This document shows positions 32,669 to 45,170 of a stretch of DNA of 64,000 nucleotides, one piece after another. The stretch comes from Euborellia annulipes (lineage: Eukaryota > Arthropoda > Insecta > Dermaptera > Anisolabididae), in contig JAKCPI010005089.1 in NCBI GenBank assembly GCA_023213315.1, positions 124,001 to 188,000 on the forward strand. Reading direction: 5' to 3'. The notes under the pieces were generated by a model. It made no database searches. It had not been told where the DNA came from and saw only the letters and a list, made by a program, of their open reading frames with translations. Numbering within the stretch: the first letter of the stretch is position 1; each line of letters begins with the position of its first letter. The position numbers and the translations under genes were made by a program.

Positions 32669-32942
32669 GGGTTCGTCCACATATTACGTAACGCGTTAGG
32701 GAGGAGGGGTCTGGACAAAACGTTACTAATTGTGACATGGGGGGCCCGGGGGTTTCTTTTGAAAAAAAAAGAAAAAAAAAAAGGTAAAATGATATGGATT
32801 TTGTTCAAGAAACGGGGGGGGGGATAGTACTATGTTGTGACATAATATATGTAGGGGGGTGTGTTTGTATGTGACTAACTGTGACATGGGGAGGACTAGA
32901 AAATCGTCAAAAAAGGCGTTACATAATATGTGGACGACCCCA
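32669..32942. mobile_element. GGGTCGTCC-type MITE, uninterrupted
   Basis: Ends GGGTTCGTCCACATATTACG and CATAATATGTGGACGACCCC. This is the inverted-arm counterpart of 16543-17249 without the nested hAT insertion. The body holds poly-G and paired GTGACATGGGG segments. Confidence 0.75.
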
Positions 32943-33159
32943 AAGTTAAATTCCATTATTATCATCTTTTGTCAATTTGTTTTAAAAATTAGAGTAGATA
33001 TGCATATTTTATACTCACAAATGATTGTATAGTCGATTTTCTGCTCCCCCTCCAAGGATTTACTCTTTTCATACTAGGAAGGCGAAGGCCAGACCACCAA
33101 TCTTGAATTCGTGTAAGTCCTTAAAAATGAACACGGGGCGAAATACCAATCTTCTTCTT

Positions 33160-33640
33160 CTTAGTCGTAAGAGTCAAGTTGACGCGTCGTGGTGATTAAG
33201 AAAGAGAGTTCTTGCAACGGACTGCCTGTGAGTGACTTAACCTGGTCGATCGATTCATCTTGGTGTTCTTTTGTTTGATTGATCTTTTTCCCTGGATTTT
33301 GCCCTCTATAATGGACATTTTCTCTGTGTGATATGTGACCAAAGTAGCTCAGGTTGCGATCGGAAACAATAATCCAGGAGCATTTTAGAGGATAGAGTTG
33401 TTCGTGCGATGAGCCGTCCAAGGAATCCAAGAGTCGTCTCCAGCACCACATCTCGAAGGCGATTATGCGGTCTCAGTCTTTTCTTAGAATGGAACAGGTC
33501 TCGAAAAGACCAGAGTAATTTTGGTTGCTTTAGATATTTGGGGATCCCTCCATATCCTACTAAGCCAAACCATTGCAGATTTTGCGATCTCGATACGGCT
33601 CAAGAAACGTTGCAAGGATGCATGTTGACAAAATAAAGTT
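33160..33640 (-). pseudogene. LINE ORF2 C-terminal fragment (right arm)
   Basis: Minus strand: an upstream stretch with IEIAKSAMVWLSRIWRDPQI, then MWCWRRLLDSLDGSSHEQL, SDRNLSYFGHISHRE and DQVKSLTGSPLQEL. These are the conserved elements after the RT domain of non-LTR retrotransposons. Several stops and shifts break it. It lies in exon-like block F, after AATTTCATCTCAAC. The left arm has the same insertion. Confidence 0.7.
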
Positions 33641-33864
33641 GAGATGAAATTCTGAAAATAAGAATAAAAAAATATGAGTAAATTGATATTTTATGCGGTC
33701 TCAGAAACTATACAAACGTTTGTAAGTATTTCTTTTAAATGCATGTTTGAATAAAGATATTGCATCACATACGGAATACAACAATTTTCAGTATTAAAAA
33801 TTCTATTATAAGAATAATTAAAAGAAAGCAGGCAAATAAAATATGGAGGAAGAGATGATCATAC

Positions 33865-33957
33865 CTTGATTTTAATTCTGTGAATTTTAAATCCCAAGTT
33901 GCTTCTTTTGAAAGATGTTTATTTATCTGACTTGTTAAAATCTGACAAACGGAGAAC
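33865..33957 (-). other. Exon-like block E, inverted copy
   Basis: Acceptor TTTTGTTTTCAG, start GTTCTCCGTTTGTCAG, donor ATCAAG|GTATGATC, with a 35-bp internal deletion relative to the left arm. Confidence 0.43.
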
Positions 33958-34284
33958 CTGAAAACAAAATAAGAATTACAATTAATATGCCATTTAAATA
34001 ATATTATTATAATGATATTCTTAAATAATCAATATCTATACCTCATTTATAAATGAATCTTTTGTTTATTTAAAATAAGAGTTTCAAAAAAAATAAATAA
34101 ATTAAACCAAGTAAATTTTTTAAATTAAAAAAAAGAAAAGAAATATAAATAAATTTTCACCTATAAATAATATTTAAAACTTTTAACCATTAATATTATT
34201 TAAATCAAAATTATCCAAGTTTATTTTTATAATTTGGTGATTGAAAGAGCGCATAGAAAATTCAACAAGATTTGTAGATCTTAC

Positions 34285-34360
34285 CCTGCGATGATCTCGG
34301 CAATTTTCTATTGGAAGCTAATTCATTCTCTCTTGCATCTTCTTTTTAGGCAAAAGAAAT
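34285..34360 (-). other. Exon-like block D, inverted copy
   Basis: Acceptor AAATTACAG, donor GCAGG|GTAAGATC. Matches 15218-15294. Confidence 0.42.
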
Positions 34361-34465
34361 CTGTAATTTCATTAAATTGTATTAAATCAAAAACAAAGAT
34401 AAATATTAAAGAGACATTACCTTATATATATATATAATTATTTGGATTCTGAGATGAAGGATATT

Positions 34466-34632
34466 TTATCTCGAAGACTCTGATGAGCCGTAGTTACTCC
34501 ATCAATACACGGATGGTCGGTGTGTTGGGTGAAAATTAATAAAATTTATAGATAAATTTTTTTAACTTTGTTATTATTAAAATCCGTTTATTGATGGAGT
34601 AACTGGGGCTCATCAGAGTCTTCGAGATATAT
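34466..34632. repeat. Collapsed foldback (right-arm copy)
   Basis: It begins CTCGAAGACTCTGATGAGCC and ends with the inverse, but the central part present at 14816-15101 is missing, so only short outer arms remain. Loss of a palindrome centre is what replication slippage across a hairpin would leave. Confidence 0.7.
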
Positions 34633-34768
34633 ATATATATATATATTTGATGATAAGATGTCATTTTGTTCTCACTAAACTTTAATCACCTCAGGGGATT
34701 AATAAACGTATCTAAAATTAAATTAATATTTATTTAATTTAAAAATAAAAATTTTATTAATAGATTAC

Positions 34769-34829
34769 CTATTTTATATTTTGTATAAAAAATCTCTCTG
34801 GAGTCCAAGGACTTGGTGAAATCAAGCAA
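34769..34829 (-). other. Exon-like block C, inverted copy
   Basis: Acceptor AAATTTCAG before TTGCTTGATTTCACC, donor AAAATAG|GTAATC. Matches 14620-14680. Confidence 0.4.
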
Positions 34830-35634
34830 CTGAAATTTAAAAGAGAAAATAATTATTTGGTATAATTAATCATCACCCGAAAAAAGAAAGGGTGTACCGC
34901 CCGGAGTTGAATTATTTGATGTTAAATATGTGAATTTAAATTTAGTGTCCCTTTATTCTATTTGAAATGTGGACCTTCATGATATTATTCCCACTTAGCT
35001 TGATAATAATTACTGCCCGATCTCCTGTGCCTTAGCTTCTCTGCATTTTCATTTTTAGAAATTGGGAGACTATCATTTGATCTTTATTTTATACTGACAG
35101 AGGCAAATAATCATGCCTAAAAAATTATCTTTTTTTGTTCTTGTCAACCTATTATTGTATGTGAATTTTACTTTTAATTCATTCTGACATTAGATATATA
35201 TTGAATGTCATGTTCTGTTTCAGAAGAGCAGTCAATCAATATTATTTGAGATGTCCTTCGCAAATCTAAAATTCAAGCATAATAATTAATTAAATGAAAT
35301 ATAGGATGTGGCCAAAACATATAAACATTAAAAAAGTTGAAAATTTTTTTTTTAGTTCTACCCTCTTCATTTAAGGGAAGATCATTAACTATTTATGAAA
35401 TAGCTTTCTTTCAAATCATCTAAAAATAAATTGAGAGTCAGATTTATATAGTAAAGAAAGGAGAGATATTTAAGCATTTCTCATGGGATTATTTCATTCA
35501 TTTTTAGAAAAAACACCTTTAATGCAAACGTTTTGTGGTTTAAAAAGTAGAAGAGAATTCAAATAAAGATTTCCAGCTTCTTTTATAAAAACAATGAGGT
35601 AATCACATGAGAAATGAATTTGGTATTTACTTAC

Positions 35635-35726
35635 ATTTGAAAATATAATCTTGATATTTGCTAATTTCTTGTTCTTAAAGACTTTCAAATTCAGTCGTTT
35701 TTATTTGTGCTGTAGTTTTGTAAAAT
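35635..35726 (-). other. Exon-like block A, inverted copy
   Basis: Acceptor TTTTTAG before ATTTTACAAAACTACAG, donor TTTTCAAAT|GTAAGTAAAT. All three copies keep the donor. Confidence 0.43.
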
Positions 35727-36479
35727 CTAAAAACAAAAAAAATACAATTTTAGTTAGAATAAAGATAGATATACCGGTATATATGATATATATATGAAAA
35801 ATAAAAATTCGATTATCATTTTTGCAAAAAAGAATTTGTTTTAAGTATTAGATTAATTAGATCAGCTTTTTTTTATCCTTTCTAATGTTTTGAAAGTAAA
35901 GAAAATAGAATGGAAAATGGAAATGATTGAAATTGTGCTTTTTTGCACAAGCAGAGCAAGAGAAGAAATTAATTAATACAAATTAACAAATCAAAATCAT
36001 GCAATCTAAAACCCAGGTGAATCTTATATTATATTCAAATTTAAAATAAATAATTTTAAAAAAATATACATTTTTATATTCAATCTTTGTGAAGGCCATG
36101 CAACTGTTTGACAAAATATGATGAAAATAATAATAAACTATTAAAATTTATTATTCACGAAATCACTTAAACAATTTTTAATGTGTTAATAAAATCAGAA
36201 ATAGTTTTAAAAAGGCGAAAATATTAATTAAAAGGGAAAATAAAACTGAGTCGTAACCTAAAAGGATCAAATGAAATTTAACTATAATATCTATATTTTT
36301 AGTGGAAACTTAACATGAATTTTAATTTACAATAGAAAACTTTTAATTAAAACAAAAAAAGAAAGGAAGAAATGCAAAATAAATAATAAATACCTTTTAA
36401 TATTAATATAATTGATAGCTGATGTCTGCCTGTGTTAACAAGTGACAGAAGCAGGCAGGGCAGAGAAAAAGAGAGGCAA

Positions 36480-36990
36480 ATCAGAGGAGAGTTCTCTTAT
36501 AAAAGTTGGTTCAAGTACTTGCAAAAATAAACTTTTTTTTTAATTTTTTTTTATTTTAAACTATTTAAATAAAAAATAAATTTTTAATTATAAAAAAGAA
36601 AATAATTTTTATTTATTAATGTCAAAGATTGCACAGGGATTTATTAAATAACTTGTTGGTTTAACGGTTGGTTCAATTACTTTTTGAAATTCAAATAAAG
36701 ATGAAAAATTCAAATTCTTAATATAAATAAAATATTAATTAATTTTACTATTCAAAATAAAATATTTATTATTTTTAATTATAAGAAAGAAATAATTTTT
36801 ATTTTAAATCCCACTGACTGCAAAAGGATTCCTTCAATTAATTTTTGAAATTCATATCAAGATGAAAAATTAAAATATTAATAATATTAAATATAAATAA
36901 AAATAGTAATTACTTTTACTATTTAAATGAAATAATTATTAAATTAGACATAGGAAAATAATATTTTCATTTGTCATCAAGACAATTTGC
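36480..36990. repeat. Tandem repeat of about 175 bp, outer edge of right arm
   Basis: Inverted counterpart of the tandem units at 12540-12965, with GGTTGGTTCAATTACTTTTT-type units near 36485, 36660, 36820 and 36985. Confidence 0.5.
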
Positions 36991-37390
36991 TTAAGGATTG
37001 GTGCATTTCCCCCTGAAATACACTAAAGAATAAGATACCTTGTATCAAGGCATTGGCAAAAATTTAGGGCGCCAGTAGCTAAGGGGGATTGATTTTACTT
37101 TTTTTATTTTGATTTGATGATATAAGATAGTAATCCAGTAATTTAATTTTGACGTCGGTCTCCAATGACGAAGGTTTCTAAATTTGCTTTTTAAACATTC
37201 AAATATAACATAATATAAATATTTAAAAATTAAACATTTTTTTATTTTTAAAAAATATAATAATGTTTTGCTCCTCTCCCTTCCCCCAAGATGAGTCAAC
37301 AAAAATTCCAGCCCCCGTCCCCCCCCAAAACAATATTACAGGATCGCGCCTGGGGGGAACTTATTTTTGAAGATTTATCTCTTCCCTATT
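36991..37390. other. Gene-free stretch
   Basis: AT-rich flanked by a GC-richer segment with poly-C near 37318. The minus-strand frame at 37045-37302 has no recognisable motif. Confidence 0.35.
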
Positions 37391-37394
37391 TTCA

Positions 37395-37470
37395 AAATAA
37401 AAAATCTGGTTTGACTGGAGCAAAGCACACAACTTTGTTCTTTCGATTTTCTCAAAATTGGCTTTAACGA
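37395..37470 (+). repeat. R1 fragment (fused pieces)
   Basis: AAAAAATCTGGTTTGACTGG followed by GCACACAACTTTG is the R1 left palindrome half. It is followed abruptly by CAAAATTGGCTTTAACGATT from the R1 interior in reverse orientation, so the copy is rearranged. Confidence 0.45.
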
Positions 37471-38495
37471 TTTTGTTTAAAATTTATTAAGTATATAAAT
37501 TCAGAATTAGTTTTTTCCAAAAAATCTAGTCATATCATTTTAGTAAATATATATATATATATTATATATATTTAAGTTTTTAAAGTAAACAAAATATTAT
37601 TATTAAATTATTTATTTCATTTATTGAATATTGTGTTATATATTTTTTTATAATGTATTCAAAGAAAATTTTACTTCTTAATGGAATTCATCCCAAAATC
37701 AATTTAATCACAATTACAAAAGTATTCAGAATTATTAACGGAACTGAAATAAAAAAAAATATTAGTAATTAGACTAAATAATAATCAAATACTAAAGTAA
37801 GATACTCACTTGTTGTTACGGTTTTTATTGATCGAATTAACGTTAACATTTTAGATTTAATTGAGGGTTGCTCGCCAAATCCTTGAATGTTGTTACCCGC
37901 GACTAGAAAATTGACATTTATTAGGTTAGAATTTAGATTAAAAAATAAAGAAATTTATTATTTAAATACTTTTAACTAAAAATCTTTTTTCATCTAAAAT
38001 GCAAACAGCATTTAAAAAAAGCAGAGTCGCCTCCAGAAGACTCCATAAAGAAAATGCCATTGGAATTTTATAATAAAAACAATCACTGGGATAAAAAATA
38101 TAATTTCATAAACCCTTTTCAAATGACACTTGGCACGTTTGTCAACTCACTTGTCTTGTAAATAAATTACATTTCTTATTGGATCTTAATCATGAATAAA
38201 TTCAAAATACAATTTTTAACGTCAAATGAAATAAGAGTTATAAAAACCAATACAGTATAGGTGGCTGCCGAATTCTAAATGGCAACGTCGCAGGCTTTGC
38301 CAGCGCCTGATTTAGAAATGGCAACGTCAAATTGATTGCCGTATAAAGAGAACAAATATTATCTTATTCGTAATTAAGATTCCTTAAATTAGATCTGCCC
38401 TATCGAAAATTTGTATATGAATAGATATTTGAATGCTGGATCGAATTAACATTGGATCCACATATATGTAAGGTGGCTGCCATCGGAGTGGCCAA
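37471..38495. other. Gene-free AT-rich stretch
   Basis: Near 38265-38345 the segment GGCAACGTC occurs twice beside short GC-richer sequence. Otherwise AT-rich, with no supported gene. Confidence 0.35.
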
Positions 38496-38612
38496 AAATC
38501 TGGTGTGACTTGTCGCACAGCACACAATTTTCCCTTCCCTTCGGTAATCGAAAGTTTTGTTTTCTGCTTGTCTCACCAGATATTTTTTGTCGAGATATAT
38601 TTAGTTTACGCC
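38496..38612 (+). repeat. R1 palindrome only
   Basis: AAAATCTGGTGTGACTTGTC ... CTTGTCTCACCAGATATTTT followed by GTCGAGATATATTTAG. The R1 body does not follow. Confidence 0.6.
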
Positions 38613-39377
38613 GATATATTAGAATTCAAGATATAAAATTTATAAATTTGGGAAAATATTTATAATAAAAAGCTCTGCAGGCGGGTGGGGGGCAATCAAA
38701 TCATCTAACAAATTTTTTTTGTGTATACAATGCATTCGGGTCCAAGATATTTATAAAAATAGCCGATAGATCTGCGAAAAAAGATATACGAGTAATTAGG
38801 TGCATTTTGGGATCGCCTGTTTTCTTGAAAGACCCGGCCAGGGAATAAACCCGGCAGATGACCGGTACAGCATAATTTGCAAGTTCGCCAATGTGTAAAT
38901 AAAATTTAAGGAGAAATTATAATTTATTGCTTATATATATATATACTCCAATCAAATCTCCTCTAGATTATAAATAATTATTCTTTTTATTTATATCTCA
39001 ATTCTTTCAAGTGTCAGAAACTATCAAATTCCTTTAACAATGCAAACCTAGCAACGGAATCAAATGTTTGACAACTGAGACAATTGTGTAGGATTTCGAT
39101 AAATTGAAAGTTTTAAATAAAATTTTGCTATAGCAAAAGCTTTTGTTAAATCGAAACTCCTATTTGCTAAATCAAAAGTCTTACTTAACTCAGGAACCAA
39201 ACTCAAATTGAGGACGTGTGGTGGCCAGAGTGTGGATGTTTGATGACTTTATAATTATTTCTAACTTGAGAGGCAAGCAATGAAAATTATTGCTATCAAA
39301 GTATTCAGTATATAATTCGTTAATCTTTTTTTTTTATTATCCAAGTAAACAAATTTATAAAATTGAAACCAAACAAA
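38613..39377. other. Upstream region of the PWWP gene
   Basis: AT-rich with a GC-richer segment near 38670-38900. The promoter of the downstream gene should lie here, but I see no clear TATA or initiator. The untranslated leader probably includes the stretch just before 39378. Confidence 0.3.
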
Positions 39378-42300
39378 ATGTGTGAACAGACTGAAATAAA
39401 ATACAATGACGGTGATATTGTTTGGGTTAAACTTGGTGCAATGTTTTGGCCAGGAAAAGTGAGAGAAGTTGATCAACTGCCAGAAGAAATTCTCTCGGGA
39501 TTAAGAAAAAAACCAATAGCTGCTGTTCAATTTTTCGATGAAGAAAAATAGTAAATATTTCAAAACTCTGCTATATTAAATTTTTCACTGGATAATTTTT
39601 TATTTATTTATTTTCTAGTGAATACGTCAAGAATCTCGATCAGATTTTCATGTATAACTGTCGTAGAAAGCATGAATTTATTAAGAAAGGGCTTGGTAAG
39701 ACGTTTATTTTTTTAAAGATTATAATAATATACTGTATATAAATATATATTTATATTTTAAATATATATGTATATACACAGTGACTTGTATTTTCATTAT
39801 TAGTACAAGTATGAGATTTTATTTATTAAAAAATAGACTACATTGACTTACCTTTGTATACAATTTATATCGTTATCTTTTTATTCTTTTGATAAATATA
39901 AACAACTTTGGGATGAGAATGTAGATCTTTACTACTTTTTAAAAATAGAAAATTTATATATATTTCATTATCCACAAACACACTTAAACGGGAAATTTCG
40001 AATTTTGATGATGTTTTCAATCATACTCCTTTGGACTTGACTAGGACCCCACAAATTGACAAATTTATCCATCAAGGGTCTTCAACCCTATTGTTTTACT
40101 GCGTTCCTTTTTATTCGGTGATCAATTATATATATATATATATATATATATTCTATATTATAATAAAGCTGAAAAGACGTTTTTTGATTAAGGATCATCT
40201 TCAATATCTGAATTATTCTATAATCTGCATTAAATTTTGAGAATGACAAATACCTTTTAACTATGTTTGAGGTTTGTTTACACATATAAATAATTCGTGC
40301 AAAAAGAACCTCATTTTTGATGACTTTGCCGCGGCTTCAGTCCATTTTCATTATTTTTTTGCTTCAATATTTATAGTCCGATTTCAATTTTTTCTTTAGA
40401 TATCTTCGAATGATAGCAAAAAAATTATGTTCAACTCATTCCCTCATAGAGCCCTCCACGACCCCAACATTTCATTTGGCCCATACCCATATTTTTTTTT
40501 GACTTAGCGCTGGGTATTTTTTACCATTCTTCAGACCCGCCCGGAAATTTTTCAAACCCTCCCATACCCGACGAAAATTTAATGAATGAATCAATCAATG
40601 TCTAGGAATTTTTAAATAAAATAATTTTATTTAAAATAACCCTGAATCACATTGTATAAAATAAAAGATAAATTTTCTTTTATTTAATAAAAAGTTTTAA
40701 ATAATACATCAAATAAAAAAAAAATATTTAAAAATATTTAATTCTTTTTTTACATATTTAAATTTATAATAAAAAATAATCTTTTTCAGTTGTCGGAAAA
40801 AGAATATTTTAAAATTATTGATTTTTTTTTAATAGGTTCCTGCCCGCCTGATTTCATTTATATGTCCGTTGCCCCAAATCAGTTTATTAGAGAGAAATTT
40901 AAACTTGCTACCCGCCTGTAATTTTTTCATGGCCTTCAAAACCCACAGGCCGGGCAGGGCGAATAATCAAATTTAAAACTTCATTCAGTGTATTTTCATT
41001 TAGGCAAAAACCATATGGGCTTTAAAATTAAGGGGAAAACTATTGATCACGTCCCGAGACGCCGCCCGCCTATATATATATATATATATAAAATAACCTT
41101 ATGCACTACCACAACTTGAGAAGCCCTACCCTACTCATCTTAAAAAGAAACTCATGCTCAAAGGACTTATCTGTTCATTTTTCTGTTATATAATGATATA
41201 AATATGTATATATGTAAATTGTATAACATATATTAATAATCATGCAATTATTTTTAATTCCATATAACCCTAAGATGTTGAAAGGAAATTCTATAATGTA
41301 TTTATTTATTTTTTTTTTCTTTAAGGTCTTTTTCGGCATCTAAGGTCATTTAGACACACCATCCCTAATTATTTAAAATGATTTGTTGTCGAAACAAATT
41401 AAATAAATTTTTCTCGCTTGGGACTGGAATTGAACCCGGGACCCCGGCGCGAGAAGCTAATGTCTTCTCTCTGAGCCACGGGTCACGGGCTATTTATTTC
41501 TTAATATTCACAAAAAATTATATTCCGCATATTTCACCTAATGTTTACTTTTAATCCATTTAAAAAAATTCTCTAATCCTATACTATTTATTAGACTTTA
41601 ATTATTATATACTATAAAATAAGTCATCATTACCCATTTTGGTTGAATCTCTTTTAAATTTCGACAACATTTTATTTGTTGCAATGCTTCTCAAACTCCA
41701 TCACCGCAATCCTTTATTCTAATTGATTGTGATTTTTTTCAGATAAATATAATAATGTCAAGAAAGATTCTGATTTTATGGATAAATTTCCTAAAGATGT
41801 GGTCCATGCCGAACAACTAACAGGTGGAGATCCTAATATTCTCTCTAATCCTATCTTTGCACCTAGTGAAAAACCAAATTTAAAAGATATATTTGGCCTT
41901 GATAAAAAATCCAATTCTGAGAAAAATACAGTTAAGAAACGAGGTCGCCCATCGAAAGTTGAGCCATCTAATGATATTTGGTCAAATAAACGTGATCGAA
42001 AATCTTTAAATTTATCTCCACTCTCTGGACGTATTGCCAGTCCATTAACCCCATCACCAAGACAAATTACTCATCCGCGCTTTACCAATGCAACTCCTGA
42101 AAATGAACACCAAATAAGAATCCGGCAACAACCTACAACGAATTCACGCTCCGAAAATACCGATACACCATACAAATGTCACTTGTGTTCTTTTACTACT
42201 AATAGTCTTAATATAAGAATATTACATAATAAATTTCATCAAAATCAGCCGCCACAAGCTAAACAATCAACTCCATTATCAAAGAGTCGTTCTAAAATTA

Positions 42301-45170
42301 TTAAAACTAATTCTTCTCCAAAATCCTCTACTAAATCTCTAGATTCTCCTTCGACAAGTTCAACTCCAAAATCAGCTCAGACTGTAGAGAAATCGAAAAA
42401 ACAATTAAAATTCCCAAAACCAGCTAAGAAAACAACTTCTAAGAGGAAACCTCCAAAAATTATAGATGAAAATAAAAAGAAAAAATTAAACGAAGAATTT
42501 ACACAAAAACTTCTCGCTGATTGGGACGAAGATGATGATGATGAAGAATTAGATAAATCAAAACCTGAAGAAGAAATCAAACAAGAAATTACTGAAGAAT
42601 CAATAAAAACAGAGGAACCTATTCAAAGTTTGGATGATAAGGAAAAAAAGGATTGTTTTGACTTTGATGATAACGTTGATTCAGTTTTAGATAGTGCATT
42701 GGAAGAGAGAGCAAAAAAGTTTGCTGAAACTAGAAAGATGCCTAAAATAGGAGAAAAAATAGAGAGAAAAAATTTGCCTGAATTAGATAAAAGTGTTGAT
42801 GTAAATTCTTCTAATCAAAACGAAGAAATAGAACAAAAAGAAGAATCTGCCATAATTAAAGATCCTGAAAATGAGGATCTTTCTAAAAAATCAAATACTG
42901 AAGAAAAGAAGGATGAAAATAAAATTACTGATAAAACATTAAAGAACAATATATTAGAAGATGCTTTTATAAATATTATGGCTGAAACAACAGTTCCACA
43001 AGTTCCTTCTCTAGAATTAAAGAAAGATATTCTTCAAGTAAAAACTCATTCATCGCCTCCTCATGAAAATACAGAAATAGAAGAAACTTCTAAATATAAT
43101 GTACAAAATAACAATAGTGCAAATAAATCAACTCCAACTTTAGAGTCTTCTTATAAGGAAATAAAAGATAATTCAGATAAAAAGAAAAAGTTATCAGGGG
43201 ATAAAATTTCTAAAGAAGTTACTTTTAAAAATAAAGAAAAATATAAACCAATTAAAAAATTTACAAGTCTTGATGAATTAGATTTAGATATTAATTCTAT
43301 GCCATTTGTAATGGCTGAGGACAGCAGCATCGATTTAACACCGACTGATTCAGTTGATACCCAGACTTTGGTATTAACTAATTCTTGCATATCTCTGCCA
43401 CATTCATTGATTAACAAAAATGCTGAAGAAGAAATACCTCCTTTAACTTCTGAAAAAGCGACAGAATCAATTTTTAATAAACCAGCATTACAACGTATTG
43501 TATCTTCTATAAAAAATCAGTCTTCTCTATTAAGTTCAGATGAAATAAACAAACCATCAACTTCTAACCAACTTTTAATTCTAAAAAATCATTTAGAAAA
43601 GAGTGATGATACTTCAAAAAATATTTTAGGAAAGTCTAGAGATATAAGCCCTCCTAAAAAAATAACTGAAGAATACAAAAAACGCTCTAAAATTGCCACT
43701 TATTCAAATAAACAAATGCATGTAACTTCAAAATCTGATAATTTGCAACAGAAAAGTTCGTCTTCAACTATAAAAACTCATTTCTCACCGATAAAACATC
43801 AATTGTCACCAACTAAATCTCAACTGTCACCATCTAAAATTGACTTGTCACTTACTAAATCTCAAATGTCACCCTCTAAAATTGACATATCACCAAATAA
43901 ATCTCAAATGTCACCTACTAAAAGTGAAACGTCCTCTACCAAAACTCAAATGGAACAAACATCACGTTTAAGCCCCCAAACGAAAAATGTATTTCGATTA
44001 CAAAAGGAAATATCAAATACTAAATCACCAACAGCTTCGACTTGTAATATTTTAAAAAAGAATTCCCCAAATCAAAATCGAAATATCAAATACCCATTAC
44101 AAACATCATCCCCTCAAGAATTATCTCCACCTCAACCTCAACGACCCAGAATTCTAGGATCAAAAAGTCGTGTCGCTCAAGCGAAATTAGCGGCTAAAGC
44201 TAATCAAGCTAAATATAACACCTCTGAAACTTCGCAAAAGAAGAAAGCGAATGAAACTCCAGCATCTGAAACATCTCCATCCATTGTTAGTCGTCAGAAA
44301 TCTAATGAAGAAATTAAAATAGAACAAGATGAAACTACCCCTATACAAGAGGTTTTTTCTCAAGCTCAAGAACAAAACGTTGAAGGTGCAACTACTTATG
44401 TTTTATTGACGATTGAAGGGACACCAATAGTAATTGATAACACACAACAAGAAACATCGGATAATATTACTAATAATAATGAAGGAAATTCATCTTCACA
44501 AACACTTTTTCTTGAAACAGCTTCATCTGATATAGAAAATCTAATATTAAGAATAGATACAGAACCAACTTCAAGTCCTCAAGAAATAACAACACAGAAT
44601 GATGCTAAGCAAAATTTCCAATCATCAAATACAGGCCAAGATATACTCGCAGCTGCTTTGGCAAATACAAACGTTTTTCAGTCAGAAAGTTCTATTGGAT
44701 CTAATGATTCCCTCAAAAGGGAAGTTATATTAAATGAATCAATTTTGGCTAGTACAAGTATTGGACCAGCGAAAAAATCTACATTAATATCAACACATAC
44801 ATCACTAAATCCAGCTGAAGTTTCGGAAACATCATTAACACTTAATCAACCTATTATGTCACCTCTAGAAGTAAGAGCTTCAATGAGTAGTATGCAATTA
44901 CCGCCACCTGCTCCAACAGCTCTTGATTTACCCTTAACAATAACTGAACCTGCTTTCTCATCTTTGCCAACACCATCGTTATCATCAGATTATCAAACAT
45001 CTATTCCAATAATTGGAAATTCCGGAACCAATCAAGAAACACGAGTAATTGAAACAATTCAAAATGAAGTAATTGAACAATATCCTCAACAACAAACTTT
45101 TAATTATTCACAGCTTTCTGAAAATACTCAAGTTTCTTCGCCACAAGAAGTAAAAGATAAAATATCTTAA
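39378..45170 (+). CDS. PWWP / AT-hook / C2H2 zinc finger chromatin protein, three exons
   Basis: Exons are 39378-39550, 39619-39695 and 41743-45170 (introns 68 bp and 2047 bp, GT-AG). Joining them gives 1225 residues. The ATG at 39378 is chosen because the open frame upstream begins only with a TTG. Residues about 8-85 form a PWWP domain: YNDGDIVWVKLGAMFWPGKV, then IAAVQFFDEEK and EYVKNLDQIFMYNCRRKHEF. PWWP domains bind methylated histone H3 tails and DNA. KKRGRPSK at about 148-155 is an AT-hook. YKCHLCSFT...LHNKFH at about 228-249 is one C2H2 finger (Cys229, Cys232, His245, His249). The rest is Ser/Thr/Glu/Lys-rich and disordered, with a DEDDDDEE run. Near residues 760-820 an SPxK-type unit of about ten residues repeats, offering proline-directed kinase sites. 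A nuclear, chromatin-reader role is inferred from the domains. I cannot name an orthologue. Confidence 0.88.
39696..41325. other. Intron 2 of the PWWP gene, transposon-bearing part
   Basis: AT-rich intron with TA microsatellites (40127-40150, 41070-41090). A degraded element at about 40500-40990 has TTTCAGACCCGCCCGGAAAT at one side and CACAGGCCGGGCAGGGCG at the other. Open frames here are chance. Confidence 0.45.
41326..41493 (-). repeat. tRNA-derived SINE (family S1), reversed, in intron 2
   Basis: Best-preserved S1 copy. Read on the minus strand: AGCCCGTGACCCGTGGCTCA, with an A box (TGGCTCAGAGAG) and a B box (GGGTTCAATTCC), then AAGCGAGAAAAATTTATTTA and the GATGCCGAAAAAGACC end. It lies antisense to the host gene. 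Confidence 0.72.

Larger units (their letters stand above)
32480..36900 (-). repeat. Right arm of the giant inverted duplication
   Basis: Reverse complement of about 12540-17415, collinear over its whole length. It differs by lacking the nested hAT element, by a collapsed foldback, by a 35-bp deletion in block E and by a deletion of some 60 bp in the LINE fragment. It keeps an upstream LINE part that the left arm has lost. Confidence 0.85.

Noticed and set aside
12540..36900. LTR retrotransposon or Helitron explanation for the large inverted repeat
   Set aside because: The arms are inverted, contain intron-like spacing and splice sites, have no gag-pol or Rep-helicase sequence, and lack TG...CA or TC...CTRR ends at the boundaries.
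39363..39377. Start of the PWWP protein at 39363
   Set aside because: The codon there is TTG. The first ATG in frame is at 39378, just before the PWWP domain.
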